Part shown: positions 7,751 through 15,553 of the stretch, piece by piece
Layout: each line of letters starts with the position of its first letter
How positions within the stretch are numbered: position 1 is the first letter of the stretch
Source of the DNA: Paenibacillus taichungensis
GTDB taxonomy: Bacteria > Bacillota > Bacilli > Paenibacillales > Paenibacillaceae
Direction of reading: 5' to 3'
NCBI RefSeq assembly: GCF_013359905.1
Contig: NZ_JABMCC010000100.1
Coordinates: 186,001-250,000 of the forward strand
DNA: 64,000 nt
The notes under the pieces: generated by a model
Told to the model about the DNA's origin: nothing
Databases searched by the model: none
Seen by the model: only the letters and a program-made list of their open reading frames with translations
Made by a program: the position numbers and the translations under genes

Positions 7751-9414
7751 ATTCGGTTGTGGAGCAACCCGAAGAACTTCGTAAAGTGGTGCTGGTTGGC
7801 TTCGAATCTGCGGGCAAATCGGCTCTGTTTCGGGGACTTACGGGTAGAGATACAGGCGAGGAATCTAATGTACGGGGCTCCACGGTAACAATCCGCAGAG
7901 CGGAGTTGCTTGAGCACCAGCTTGAATTGCTCGATACACCCGGAATCCGGATGAAGGATGATAGCGTAACGACCATGCTGACGTTAAAACAGCTCGCAGC
8001 TGGTGACACAGTAATCTTGGTCATCCGCGGCACGGATGTGGTGCAGGAACTGCCTTTACTGCTCGGTATGCTGGATGTCACAGGCAAAAATGCTGTATTG
8101 GTGCTTACGTTTGCCGACAAATGTGGTCCCGAATTATCGGCTCAGGTTAACTATTACCGTAAAGGTCTGGGCATTTCCGTTCTGCCGCTCAATACAAGGG
8201 AAATGGATGGAAACGCTCAAGACCTGATATGCCGTGCGATTGTTGCCGCCAGATCCATGAAGAGGCATCCTGAGCTCGCATCACCTCCTGAATCCTCTGT
8301 GATCGAACCGCAGACTACGATGTTTGAGCATACGGTTTGGGGACGTTTTGTGGCTTTGGCTGCATTGGTATTATTATTTGCAGCACCAGTGTATGTGGCC
8401 TATCTGTTCTCCGGCTGGATACAACCGCTCGCAGATGCCTGGATTCTTGAACCGCTCCATCGCATGACTGCGGGATTATGGAGCCCGCTGCAGGCGATAA
8501 TGCTCGGAGATTACGGCATGATTAGTCTGGGCTTGTATTCGTTTATATGGGCATTTCCGGTCGTATTCCTGATTGGGGTTAGTGTGGCAGTGACGGAGGA
8601 AAGTGGACTGAAAGATCGGATTACCGACTCGCTTGATGGGTGGATGCGCAAAATCGGCTTGAACGGCAAAGATCTGATTCCAGTCCTCAGTGGTTTTGGA
8701 TGCAATGTTGTGGCTGTGTTCCAGAGCCGTACCTGCAGCTCCTGTACACGAAAGGCCTGTGTTTCAATGATCTCCTTCGGTTCTGCATGTAGCTACCAGA
8801 TTGGAGCTTCTCTATCCATATTCAGTTCCGGCGGCAAGCCGTGGCTGTTCTTTCCTTATATGCTTGTACTGGTACTTGCAGGCGCACTTCATACACGTCT
8901 GTGGAATCGAAATCGGCTGGATGACACGCTCCCGTTACATGCCAACCGTACATTTCTGCAAAAGCCATCATGGCACTCTGTAAGCTGGCGTGTTCGGTCT
9001 GTCATGAAACAGTTTCTCGTGCAGGCGATGCCTATTTTCATCGCTATTTGTGTGGTGGCCACGTTGCTGGAGCAGACAGGGGCACTGTCTGCCCTGACTG
9101 ACGCGTTGACGCCGGCACTTGCAATCTTTCATCTGCCGGGCGATGCCGCGGGCGGCATTCTATTTTCCATTTTGAGAAAAGACGGGTTGTTGATGCTGAA
9201 TCAGGATCAGGGTTCCTTCATTGAAGACTTGAGCGGCGAGCAGCTGTTTATTCTTGTGTATCTGGCTTCCACGTTAACGGCATGTCTGGTGACGATGTGG
9301 ACCATTCGCAAGGAGTTGGGAGCAGTCTTTGCCATGCAACTGGCAGGCAAACAGCTCGTAACATCACTGGGCAGTGCATTTGTACTGGCATGGCTATGGA
9401 ACTGGATTGCATAA
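7744..9414 (+). CDS. Short FeoB-like GTPase/permease, candidate zinc-starvation transporter
   Basis: A 556-residue fusion of an N-terminal G domain and a polytopic membrane region, the architecture of ferrous iron transporter FeoB but about 100-200 residues shorter. Visible are G1 GFESAGKS, G3 LLDTPG, and a degenerate G4 (TFAD where FeoB has NxxD). The membrane gate motif GFGCNV (about residue 317) is conserved and is followed by an unusual cysteine cluster RTCSSCTRKAC and by SACS. The gene lies between a Zur-controlled flavoprotein and a DUF3024 gene. Iron transport is the family default; zinc or metal scavenging under zinc limitation is my inference. Confidence 0.75.
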   Translation: MLNSVVEQPEELRKVVLVGFESAGKSALFRGLTGRDTGEESNVRGSTVTIRRAELLEHQLELLDTPGIRMKDDSVTTMLTLKQLAAGDTVILVIRGTDVVQELPLLLGMLDVTGKNAVLVLTFADKCGPELSAQVNYYRKGLGISVLPLNTREMDGNAQDLICRAIVAARSMKRHPELASPPESSVIEPQTTMFEHTVWGRFVALAALVLLFAAPVYVAYLFSGWIQPLADAWILEPLHRMTAGLWSPLQAIMLGDYGMISLGLYSFIWAFPVVFLIGVSVAVTEESGLKDRITDSLDGWMRKIGLNGKDLIPVLSGFGCNVVAVFQSRTCSSCTRKACVSMISFGSACSYQIGASLSIFSSGGKPWLFFPYMLVLVLAGALHTRLWNRNRLDDTLPLHANRTFLQKPSWHSVSWRVRSVMKQFLVQAMPIFIAICVVATLLEQTGALSALTDALTPALAIFHLPGDAAGGILFSILRKDGLLMLNQDQGSFIEDLSGEQLFILVYLASTLTACLVTMWTIRKELGAVFAMQLAGKQLVTSLGSAFVLAWLWNWIA

Positions 9415-9441
9415 CGATGTTGATGAAAGGGTGTGATCTCC

Positions 9442-9774
9442 ATGCTGGACTCGTTTACCATTCGGAGAATTCAATCGGTGATGAACGGTTATATCCATGA
9501 GAAGGTCCCGGCACCACTGCGCACCATGGTGAAATTAACGTATGAGATGAATGATAATGAACTGATTTTGACCGAGGAAAGGCCCGCTGAAGAACGATAT
9601 CAGTGGGACAAACTGCATATTGCCCGATTTTACTGGGAAGAGAATCAGTGGAAGGTATATGCCAAAGACGAACGCAGTAGCTGGAATGTGGTAGACGTTA
9701 TTGAGCCTTGTCCTGATTTTGAAGATCTGCTGGAGCAGGTTGAGCGGGACGAAGCGGGTCTGTTCTGGCGCTGA
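9442..9774 (+). CDS. DUF3024-type small protein
   Basis: About 110 residues, acidic, soluble. The pattern YQWDKLHIARFYWEENQWKV with a C-terminal DLLEQVERDE segment resembles DUF3024 proteins. I prefer ATG 9442 over GTG 9433 because AAAGG at 9426-9430 is 11 bases from the former but only 2 from the latter. The gene is embedded in the Zur operon, so it is probably made in zinc-poor cells. No catalytic motif is visible and its function is unknown. Confidence 0.7.
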   Translation: MLDSFTIRRIQSVMNGYIHEKVPAPLRTMVKLTYEMNDNELILTEERPAEERYQWDKLHIARFYWEENQWKVYAKDERSSWNVVDVIEPCPDFEDLLEQVERDEAGLFWR

Positions 9775-9819
9775 ATGCGTGGTTTTTAACGCAATTATGT
9801 GCTGGAGGGAGGGTTTGCA

Positions 9820-10764
9820 ATGCAAAAGGTACAACAGAATAACAGGATTAGCCGAGTAGTGAACGATTCTTTTATCATGCCGGATAAAGCCGAGCGCTTG
9901 CGGTTATTCGGCTCCGTTGATCCGATACAGGGAGATAAGCCTGTACGGAAAGAAGAGATGCAAGATTTGCAGAATAGCAAAAATGATTTTCTATTTGGGC
10001 TGCAGCAAGTCGGTATTGATCAGGTGAAGTATCCTTTGGATGTCATTTCGGCCAAAGATCCCGTTCGATTGTCCAGCATCGGAACGTTCCGGCTGACGAC
10101 TTCGCTGGATCGCGAATCAAAAGGCATTAACATGAGCCGCTTGATGGAGCAGCTTCAGCACAGTCGCGGAGAAGGGTTAAGTGACCGGATTCCGGATCTG
10201 GTTGCGCTGACGCAGCGGATGGCTGAACAGATGAATCAGGCGAAGGCAGAGCTGAAAGTGACCTATCCCTGGTTCTACGAAAGAACCGCCCCCGTAACCG
10301 GTTTGTCTGGACTAAATCATTCTTTGGCTACGGTTCATGTCATCTGGGAAGCTGGAAAATCCCCTGTTCTGAGAACAGGTTTACATATACAGATCACGAC
10401 GTTATGCCCATGTTCGAAGGAGATCAGCGAATATAGCGCGCACAACCAGCGGGGGTCATTGCGTATCCAGGTACAAGCCAACCCGGGAGACGCGCTGCCG
10501 GGCTATTGGAAGGAAGAACTGCTGAATGTGGCCGAATCCAATGCAAGCAGCTGTCTTTATCCCATACTCAAAAGGCCTGATGAGAAACGGGTCACGGAAC
10601 GTGCATATGAGAATCCGCGGTTTGTGGAAGACATCGTCAGGCTGGTGGCGGCAGATCTGTATGAGAAGCATTGGGTAAATAAATTTAAGGTAGATTGCAA
10701 AAATGAAGAGTCCATTCATCAGCATGATGCCGTAGCTCGTATCGTATATGACAAGTCGAGATAA
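9820..10764 (+). CDS. folE2: GTP cyclohydrolase FolE2 (type IB)
   Basis: Converts GTP to 7,8-dihydroneopterin triphosphate, the first step of folate synthesis. The 314-residue protein has the FolE2 signatures SIGTFRLTTSLD and CPCSKEISEYSAHNQRG, the latter carrying the metal-binding cysteine. FolE2 works with metals other than zinc and is Zur-induced in several bacteria to replace zinc-dependent FolE. The start at ATG 9820 follows the strong GGAGGGAGGG at 9804-9813; a longer GTG-initiated reading would put this ribosome binding site inside the gene. It is the last gene of the operon and is followed by a strong terminator. Confidence 0.95.
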   Translation: MQKVQQNNRISRVVNDSFIMPDKAERLRLFGSVDPIQGDKPVRKEEMQDLQNSKNDFLFGLQQVGIDQVKYPLDVISAKDPVRLSSIGTFRLTTSLDRESKGINMSRLMEQLQHSRGEGLSDRIPDLVALTQRMAEQMNQAKAELKVTYPWFYERTAPVTGLSGLNHSLATVHVIWEAGKSPVLRTGLHIQITTLCPCSKEISEYSAHNQRGSLRIQVQANPGDALPGYWKEELLNVAESNASSCLYPILKRPDEKRVTERAYENPRFVEDIVRLVAADLYEKHWVNKFKVDCKNEESIHQHDAVARIVYDKSR

Positions 10765-10825
10765 CGATAGTATGAGGGCTAAGGAATTCATTTCATTTTA
10801 TATCACATTACAAAATGAAGAGTAA

Positions 10826-10873
10826 ACAGAAGAACCACCGTCAGAGCTTCAGCGGCGGTTCTTCTGTTTTTTT
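10826..10873 (+). terminator. Rho-independent terminator of the Zur operon
   Basis: A 15-base-pair stem (ACAGAAGAACCACCG with CGGCGGTTCTTCTGT, one G-U pair) is followed by seven T residues. It lies between convergent genes and its A-rich left flank could also serve the minus-strand regulator. Confidence 0.9.
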
Positions 10874-10905
10874 GCGATCCTATGAGCAATCCAAGTGCCA
10901 TTACG

Positions 10906-11964
10906 CTAGACTTCATACAAAATTTCACCCGTTCGCGATACATCATATCCTTCAAATGATTGCAGTTCCTGCCTGAATGCCGGTGATTGCAGAATGCGCA
11001 GTACCGATTCGATCCACGCTTCGTTCCCTTGTTTCTTCAGCATTACCAGATCATAACGTTCCTGAACAAGTGGAATAAAATCAACCTGACCGACAAGTCG
11101 TGCGGCCTTTTCGCTGCCGATTCCTACATCGGCTTCACCGGAACTGACCTTGGCAGCTACACCCATATGACTGGTTTCTTCCACGTCATACCCAATCAGA
11201 TGTGAAGTAGCGATACCATGCAGACGTAATTGTTCATCCAGCAATACACGTGCACCCGAACCTTTCTCACGGTTAGCCAATCGCAGTTCAGGCTGCTTCA
11301 GATCTGTCCAGTTCTGCAAGCCCCGCGGGTTACCTCGTTGTACATACAACCCGGCAGGCCGTGTTAGCAGATTCACGACGACATACGACCAGCCAATCAG
11401 GATTTTGCGAATGTAGGGCAGATTATACTCTCCTGTATCTCCATCCAGCAGATGGGTGCTGACCAGATCCGATTCCCCGCGGTACATGGAGATCAAGCCG
11501 TCGAGGCTGCCCATGAACGAACGCAGTGGACGAATATCCCGTGTTTGTTTTTCCATATATCGCATGAGAATATCGAGGCTAACATCTTGTCCCGTAATGA
11601 CCAGATGACGGGCCGAATGCGCTGACAAAGGGTTGCCCGTCATGGAGCTTGAAGCTGGGAATGTCTCTCTGGATAGAGGAGTAGCACTTGCAGCGGAATG
11701 AACGGTATGATTGGTCAGATCACTTCCCGTCCCGGAATAAGATTCAGAGGGGGGAACTGAATCCACAGCGGCCCGGTGCGCTGGCGATTGAAGCTGCTTG
11801 GAGCGCTGTTTATAAGCCTCCAGATCGGTGGCGTCAACTCGCATTTGTTTACCGACGCGATAAGCGACGAGGTCTCCCTTTTTGATTAGATCGTAGACCG
11901 TCAGTTTTGATATTTTGAGTAGCTTGGATATTTCTTCGGTGGTATAGGATTGCTCCTCCGTCAT
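10906..11964 (-). CDS. Helix-turn-helix regulator with periplasmic-binding-like domain (molybdate-linked)
   Basis: About 352 residues. The N terminus is an excisionase/MerR-like DNA-binding domain (YTTEEISKLLKISKLTVYDL, then DATDLEAYK), followed by a linker rich in S, T and P and a C-terminal substrate-binding-protein-like domain (LVITGQDVSLDILMRYM to YDVSRTGEILYEV). Proteins of this architecture act as ligand-sensing regulators beside molybdate or tungstate transporters. I chose the ATG at 11964 because AAGGAGGATC is 6-7 bases upstream; a 16-residue-longer reading has no ribosome binding site. It is divergent from modA, and similar TA-rich motifs lie before both genes. Confidence 0.8.
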   Translation of the reverse strand: MTEEQSYTTEEISKLLKISKLTVYDLIKKGDLVAYRVGKQMRVDATDLEAYKQRSKQLQSPAHRAAVDSVPPSESYSGTGSDLTNHTVHSAASATPLSRETFPASSSMTGNPLSAHSARHLVITGQDVSLDILMRYMEKQTRDIRPLRSFMGSLDGLISMYRGESDLVSTHLLDGDTGEYNLPYIRKILIGWSYVVVNLLTRPAGLYVQRGNPRGLQNWTDLKQPELRLANREKGSGARVLLDEQLRLHGIATSHLIGYDVEETSHMGVAAKVSSGEADVGIGSEKAARLVGQVDFIPLVQERYDLVMLKKQGNEAWIESVLRILQSPAFRQELQSFEGYDVSRTGEILYEV

Positions 11965-11993
11965 CAGTGAAGATCCTCCTTCAAGGTGCAGAT

Positions 11994-12007
11994 CATAACT
12001 ATATAAC
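11994..12007. promoter_or_regulatory. Candidate operator upstream of the molybdate regulator
   Basis: CATAACTATATAAC, read on the minus strand as GTTATATAGTTATG, resembles the E. coli ModE half-site family (CGTTATATA type). A related ATAACTA/ATAAC arrangement occurs in front of modA. The similarity is short and in AT-rich DNA, so this is a weak call. Confidence 0.35.
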
Positions 12008-12051
12008 CTCAACTAATGGATATTTACACTGGCACTCCAATGACAGAACAA

Positions 12052-12141
12052 TCTTCCGATCGCTGTTATCCCCAGATTTCTTTGATCCCTTTATCAAAAG
12101 GGGAAATCCGGGGATAAAGGCGAACGCTTCGCTTCTTCAGA
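12052..12141 (+). repeat. Dispersed palindromic repeat, copy A
   Basis: This is the recognisable part of the 467-base gap between the regulator and modA. It runs from TCTTCCGATCGCTGTTATCC to GCGAACGCTTCGCTTCTTCA and contains an imperfect hairpin in which TATCCCC-A-GATTTC pairs with GAAATC-C-GGGGATA. A second, longer copy in the opposite orientation is at 45615-45744. The remainder of the gap holds modA promoter DNA and no convincing gene. Confidence 0.8.
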
Positions 12142-12378
12142 TTATTTCTGTCCTCTCCGTTATGGTGTAAATGTTAGTTGAACATATATATTCAGATTTT
12201 AAACTATATTCGTTCATCAACGCTCATCATCCCGGATAAACGCGGGGGTCTCTTGTACTATACCATTAACAGCCAGAGGGGAAAAACTCGCCCACCACAA
12301 TTCAGCTATTGATGGTTTGGCTTTCAACGAGTGCGCCAAAGACTACCTTCCTATTTCAATGATCTTATGTATAATGAA

Positions 12379-12415
12379 ATATAATTAATTATATCTAGTT
12401 ATAACTAAACATAAC
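12379..12415. promoter_or_regulatory. Palindrome-rich candidate operator region of modA
   Basis: Two perfect palindromes lie side by side, ATATAATTAATTATAT (12379-12394) and TAGTTATAACTA (12397-12408), followed by AACATAAC. They sit 20-50 bases before the modA start, where a repressor or activator would act, and share ATAACTA with the motif in front of the divergent regulator gene. Binding by that regulator is inferred. Confidence 0.4.
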
Positions 12416-12431
12416 ATCGGGGGAGAAGTAG

Positions 12432-13304
12432 ATGAAAAAGAGTATTGGATATGTGTTGGGGAGTATGTCACTTGGACTGGCTCTTGTATTGGCCGGTTGC
12501 GGTGCAAGTACGGACAGTAAGGATACATCCACAGCAATGGAACAAACCGGTTCAACACCAGCGACATCAGGTGACAGTTCAACGGCTGGGGCAACAGATC
12601 CTCAGGAAAAGGTGGAGCTAACGATCTCAGCGGCAGCCAGTCTCACGGATGCCATGAAGGAAATTGAAACGAATTTTGAAGCCGCGAATCCCAATGTAGA
12701 GCTTAACTTCAACTTTGGCGCATCCGGTGCATTGCAACAGCAGATTGAACAAGGCGCGCCAGCAGATGTTTTTGTATCAGCTGCGACCAAAAATATGAAC
12801 GCGCTCGTGGATGAGAAATTGATTGCATCCGGTGATCAGAAGAATTTGCTGCAAAATTCATTGGTAGCCATTATTCCAGCGGATCGTTCAGATACCGTAT
12901 CAAGCGAGAAGGATCTGACGGCGGATTCCATCAAGACCGTAGCGATTGGTATACCGGAAAGTGTACCTGCTGGAACCTATGCGAAGGAAGCATTGACCCA
13001 TGCCAAACTATGGGATCAGTTGGAGGGTAAGCTTGTACAAGGCAAGGATGTCAGACAGGTTCTGCAATATGTAGAAACAGGCAATGCGGATGCGGGGTTT
13101 GTGTACAAAACGGATGCACTCACTTCTGATCAGGTGAAAATTGCATTTGAAGTGGACAAGAACAGCTATACACCAGCCAATTATCCAGTAGGGATTATTG
13201 AAGGTACGAAGCACCGGACAGAAGCAGAACAATTCTACACGTATTTGCAAACGCCTGAAGTGCTTGATGTATTTGCCAAGTACGGGTTCTCCATTCCGGA
13301 ATGA
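12432..13304 (+). CDS. modA: Molybdate ABC transporter substrate-binding lipoprotein
   Basis: Lipoprotein of 290 residues: a hydrophobic signal and lipobox LVLAGC near residue 22, an S/T-rich linker, then the ModA domain with ISAAASLTDAMKEIE, NFGASGALQQQIEQGAPADV and AGTYAKEAL, which line the oxyanion site in the family. It captures molybdate (or tungstate) outside the cell. GGGGGAGAAGTAG precedes the ATG. The stop overlaps the modB start (ATGA). The neighbouring HTH/binding-domain regulator supports the molybdate assignment. Confidence 0.92.
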   Translation: MKKSIGYVLGSMSLGLALVLAGCGASTDSKDTSTAMEQTGSTPATSGDSSTAGATDPQEKVELTISAAASLTDAMKEIETNFEAANPNVELNFNFGASGALQQQIEQGAPADVFVSAATKNMNALVDEKLIASGDQKNLLQNSLVAIIPADRSDTVSSEKDLTADSIKTVAIGIPESVPAGTYAKEALTHAKLWDQLEGKLVQGKDVRQVLQYVETGNADAGFVYKTDALTSDQVKIAFEVDKNSYTPANYPVGIIEGTKHRTEAEQFYTYLQTPEVLDVFAKYGFSIPE

Positions 13305-13984
13305 ATGTGAGCGCAATAGACTGGGCGGTATTCTGGCCACCGGTTCGTCTATCCCTTCAAGTTGCGCTGTTGTCCAGTGTGATCGCAGCAGTGTTTGGCA
13401 TCGCTGTGGCCTGGAAGATGTCGCGTACCTCGTTCCGTGGCAAAATTGTTCTGGAAACGGCATTTATGCTTCCGCTCGTGCTTCCGCCGACCGTGGTCGG
13501 ATTTATATTGCTCGTGTTACTGGGGCGTAAGAGCCTGCTCGGACAGTGGATTGAAGCCATCTTCTCCGCACCTGTCATTTTCTCTTGGTGGGCTGCCGTG
13601 ATTGCCTCGGTAGTGGTTGCTTTCCCATTGGTATATCAGACGATGAAATCCGGCTTTAGCGGGATTGATCGGGATCTGGAAGATGCAGGCCGCTCCATCG
13701 GAGCGAATGAATGGCAGGTATTTCGTTATATCTCACTTCCGCTTGCAGGGAGAGCGTTGATGACAGCTTTTATCCTGGGTTTCGCTCGTGCACTGGGGGA
13801 ATTCGGGGCCACGCTCATGATCGCAGGTAATATTCCGGGCAAAACGCAAACCGTACCCACTGCGATCTATGTTGCTGTGGATTCGGGCAATCAGACGATG
13901 GCCTGGATGTGGACCGGCTCTATTATTATCATTTCGTTTATCATGCTGCTCTTAACCCGACAGCCGCGCGACGGGAAAGCATGA
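13301..13984 (+). CDS. modB: Molybdate ABC transporter permease
   Basis: Integral membrane subunit of 227 residues with about five helices. Family features are the first-helix segment PPVRLSLQVALLSS, LPPTVVGFILL and the coupling-loop region DAGRSIGANEWQVFRYISLPLAG, followed by ALGEFGATLMIAGN, a near-signature of ModB. No modC ATPase gene follows; the next gene is an unrelated acetyltransferase on the other strand. The permease must therefore share an ATPase encoded elsewhere, as is also seen in some Bacillus relatives. Confidence 0.92.
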   Translation: MNVSAIDWAVFWPPVRLSLQVALLSSVIAAVFGIAVAWKMSRTSFRGKIVLETAFMLPLVLPPTVVGFILLVLLGRKSLLGQWIEAIFSAPVIFSWWAAVIASVVVAFPLVYQTMKSGFSGIDRDLEDAGRSIGANEWQVFRYISLPLAGRALMTAFILGFARALGEFGATLMIAGNIPGKTQTVPTAIYVAVDSGNQTMAWMWTGSIIIISFIMLLLTRQPRDGKA

Positions 13985-14025
13985 TGTGGGCTATTTAAAG
14001 TGAAAGCGATAAGGATTAGCATTCA

Positions 14026-14064
14026 AAAACCCGCTCAAGGAATCTTTCCTCGGAGCGGGTTTTC
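14026..14064 (+). terminator. Terminator after modB, probably bidirectional
   Basis: AAAACCCGCT pairs perfectly with AGCGGGTTTT around an 18-base loop that itself contains AGGAA/TTCCT. Both sides end in short T or A runs, so it can also stop transcription of the minus-strand acetyltransferase gene. Confidence 0.75.
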
Positions 14065-14127
14065 ATTTACACAGGCCACGTATATCGTATATCATGTATG
14101 TTTACGTTCATCCAAGCCGCTATTTGT

Positions 14128-14664
14128 TCAGCCTGTTTGAACAGAAGGCGTCTCATAACGGGAAGGGTCGAGCGTTTTGATCATAAATACAATCTCTTCC
14201 TGCCGTTCAGGTGTCTGTACCGTTTTGTGATGAAAAGGTTCATATCCCCGCCGTTCATACATGGGAGCAAGCCAGGGATGGCGGGTCGCCGTTGCCAGAA
14301 ATACGGCAGGAGCATCAAGCTTCTGTAGAATGATATTTTGCTCAACCCAATCCAATAGTTTAGAGCCATAACCCTGGCTTTTATGGTCCGGACTTACCGC
14401 GAACCAGCGGATAAAAGGATAAGGACTGATAGCTTGCCGCTGTACATCTTCAGCTCGATCAAGGGTAACCGTGGCAATGATTTCTCCCCCTTTTTCAAGA
14501 ATGTAGCATTCATGCTGTACAATATTATTCTGGATGACTTCCAGTGTAGCGTGTCCGGCTGGAAAAGGAATGTTCAGAGCCCGAATTGTCTCATAGGCAT
14601 CAACGGTAACAGCCTGCAATTGTTCAGCATCTTCAAGCGTAGCCAATCGGTATTGTTCGGTCAT
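14128..14664 (-). CDS. GNAT-family N-acetyltransferase
   Basis: A 178-residue cytoplasmic acetyltransferase. The acetyl-CoA binding motif A is visible as WFAVSPDHKSQGYGSKLLDWVE (Q/R-x-x-G-x-G/A form), with a C-terminal PMYERRGYEPF strand-helix element typical of GNAT folds. AGAAAGGATTG lies upstream of the start. The substrate cannot be told from sequence. It stands alone on the minus strand between modB and a small-protein gene. Confidence 0.88.
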   Translation of the reverse strand: MTEQYRLATLEDAEQLQAVTVDAYETIRALNIPFPAGHATLEVIQNNIVQHECYILEKGGEIIATVTLDRAEDVQRQAISPYPFIRWFAVSPDHKSQGYGSKLLDWVEQNIILQKLDAPAVFLATATRHPWLAPMYERRGYEPFHHKTVQTPERQEEIVFMIKTLDPSRYETPSVQTG

Positions 14665-14929
14665 GATCGATCAATCCTTTCTATGAAAATTAACTATTCC
14701 AACCTGTTAAGTTGGTTTAATATTTTGGTGTTATTTTATCATGAAATTCATGGTTGGAATATAATTCTCGAATCAGATCTGTCTATAAGTCCATCGAAAG
14801 CTTCTATATGTAAAAATGACAAAACTTTTTCCAATTTTACTCGTTTCAGGACTCGCCTAAACCATGCTCTATCCTGTAAAATAGAACTAACTGATTCCAG
14901 CCAAGAACTGAAATAAGGAGAGACGACTA

Positions 14930-15259
14930 ATGAATACGAAACCTGATTGCGGTATATCGTTGCAAATCGACGACTATCTGGATCTTTTGCATTTTGCCAT
15001 CCAAATCGAGGATCAGGAATGGCAGCAGTCCCTTATCCACCAGCTCAAAATATTTCAGCCGGAAGCGGAGCAGCGCACACCTGAAGAAGAATTATGGATG
15101 AGATTTGATTATATCAACAGTAAACTGACAGGTCTCTGCCACCAGATTCACGCGGCCCATTCAACGGATGAACGCAAGAAGTTTGAAGAACGAATCGGAC
15201 TGTTGCAACTGCAGCGTATAGAAGTAGCTCGCAAAATTAAATGGGCTAGTCGCAGATAG
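14930..15259 (+). CDS. Small conserved-looking protein of unknown function
   Basis: A 109-residue acidic/basic mixed soluble protein with predicted long helices (LLHFAIQIEDQEWQQSLIHQL and a C-terminal KKFEERIGLLQLQRIEVARK). TAAGGAGAGACGACTA gives a strong ribosome binding site and a strong terminator follows, so it looks like a real single-gene unit. I do not recognise a family. There is no signal peptide or membrane segment. Confidence 0.7.
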   Translation: MNTKPDCGISLQIDDYLDLLHFAIQIEDQEWQQSLIHQLKIFQPEAEQRTPEEELWMRFDYINSKLTGLCHQIHAAHSTDERKKFEERIGLLQLQRIEVARKIKWASRR

Positions 15260-15292
15260 ATGCGTATTAGAATTTAATGTGATCTGCAATTG

Positions 15293-15332
15293 AAGAAGCG
15301 ATCCCCAACCCCGTTGGAGGATCGCTTCTTTT
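15293..15332 (+). terminator. Rho-independent terminator
   Basis: AAGAAGCGATCC pairs perfectly with GGATCGCTTCTT around a 14-base loop, followed by a T-rich tract. It closes the small-protein unit. The remaining 220 bases before the amino-acid transporter show no T-box, S-box or other leader that I can recognise. Confidence 0.9.
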
Positions 15333-15553
15333 GGTTTATTTTTTGATCAGGGAATTGGTGAAGCATAGAGAAGTTCTATAACGTTATCAGGATGTCCTAT
15401 TAACATACATATTGCCTAGGTATGATATACGATGCTATTCTTTGTTCAACCTAATTCCGACTATACAAGTGTGAATGGTTAGTTAAATCGAAGATGAGGA
15501 ATGGGAGTACACATCATATTGGCTGAAATGACAGCCTGTGGAGGAGATCGGGA

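Noticed and set aside
12176..12431. Molybdenum-cofactor riboswitch before modA
   Set aside because: The region is short and AT-rich near the gene, and I could not fold the characteristic Moco multi-stem structure.
15333..15553. Possible S-box or T-box leader before the cystine-like transporter
   Set aside because: No terminator-antiterminator pair, specifier loop or S-box core was found; only AT-rich DNA with weak promoter-like motifs.
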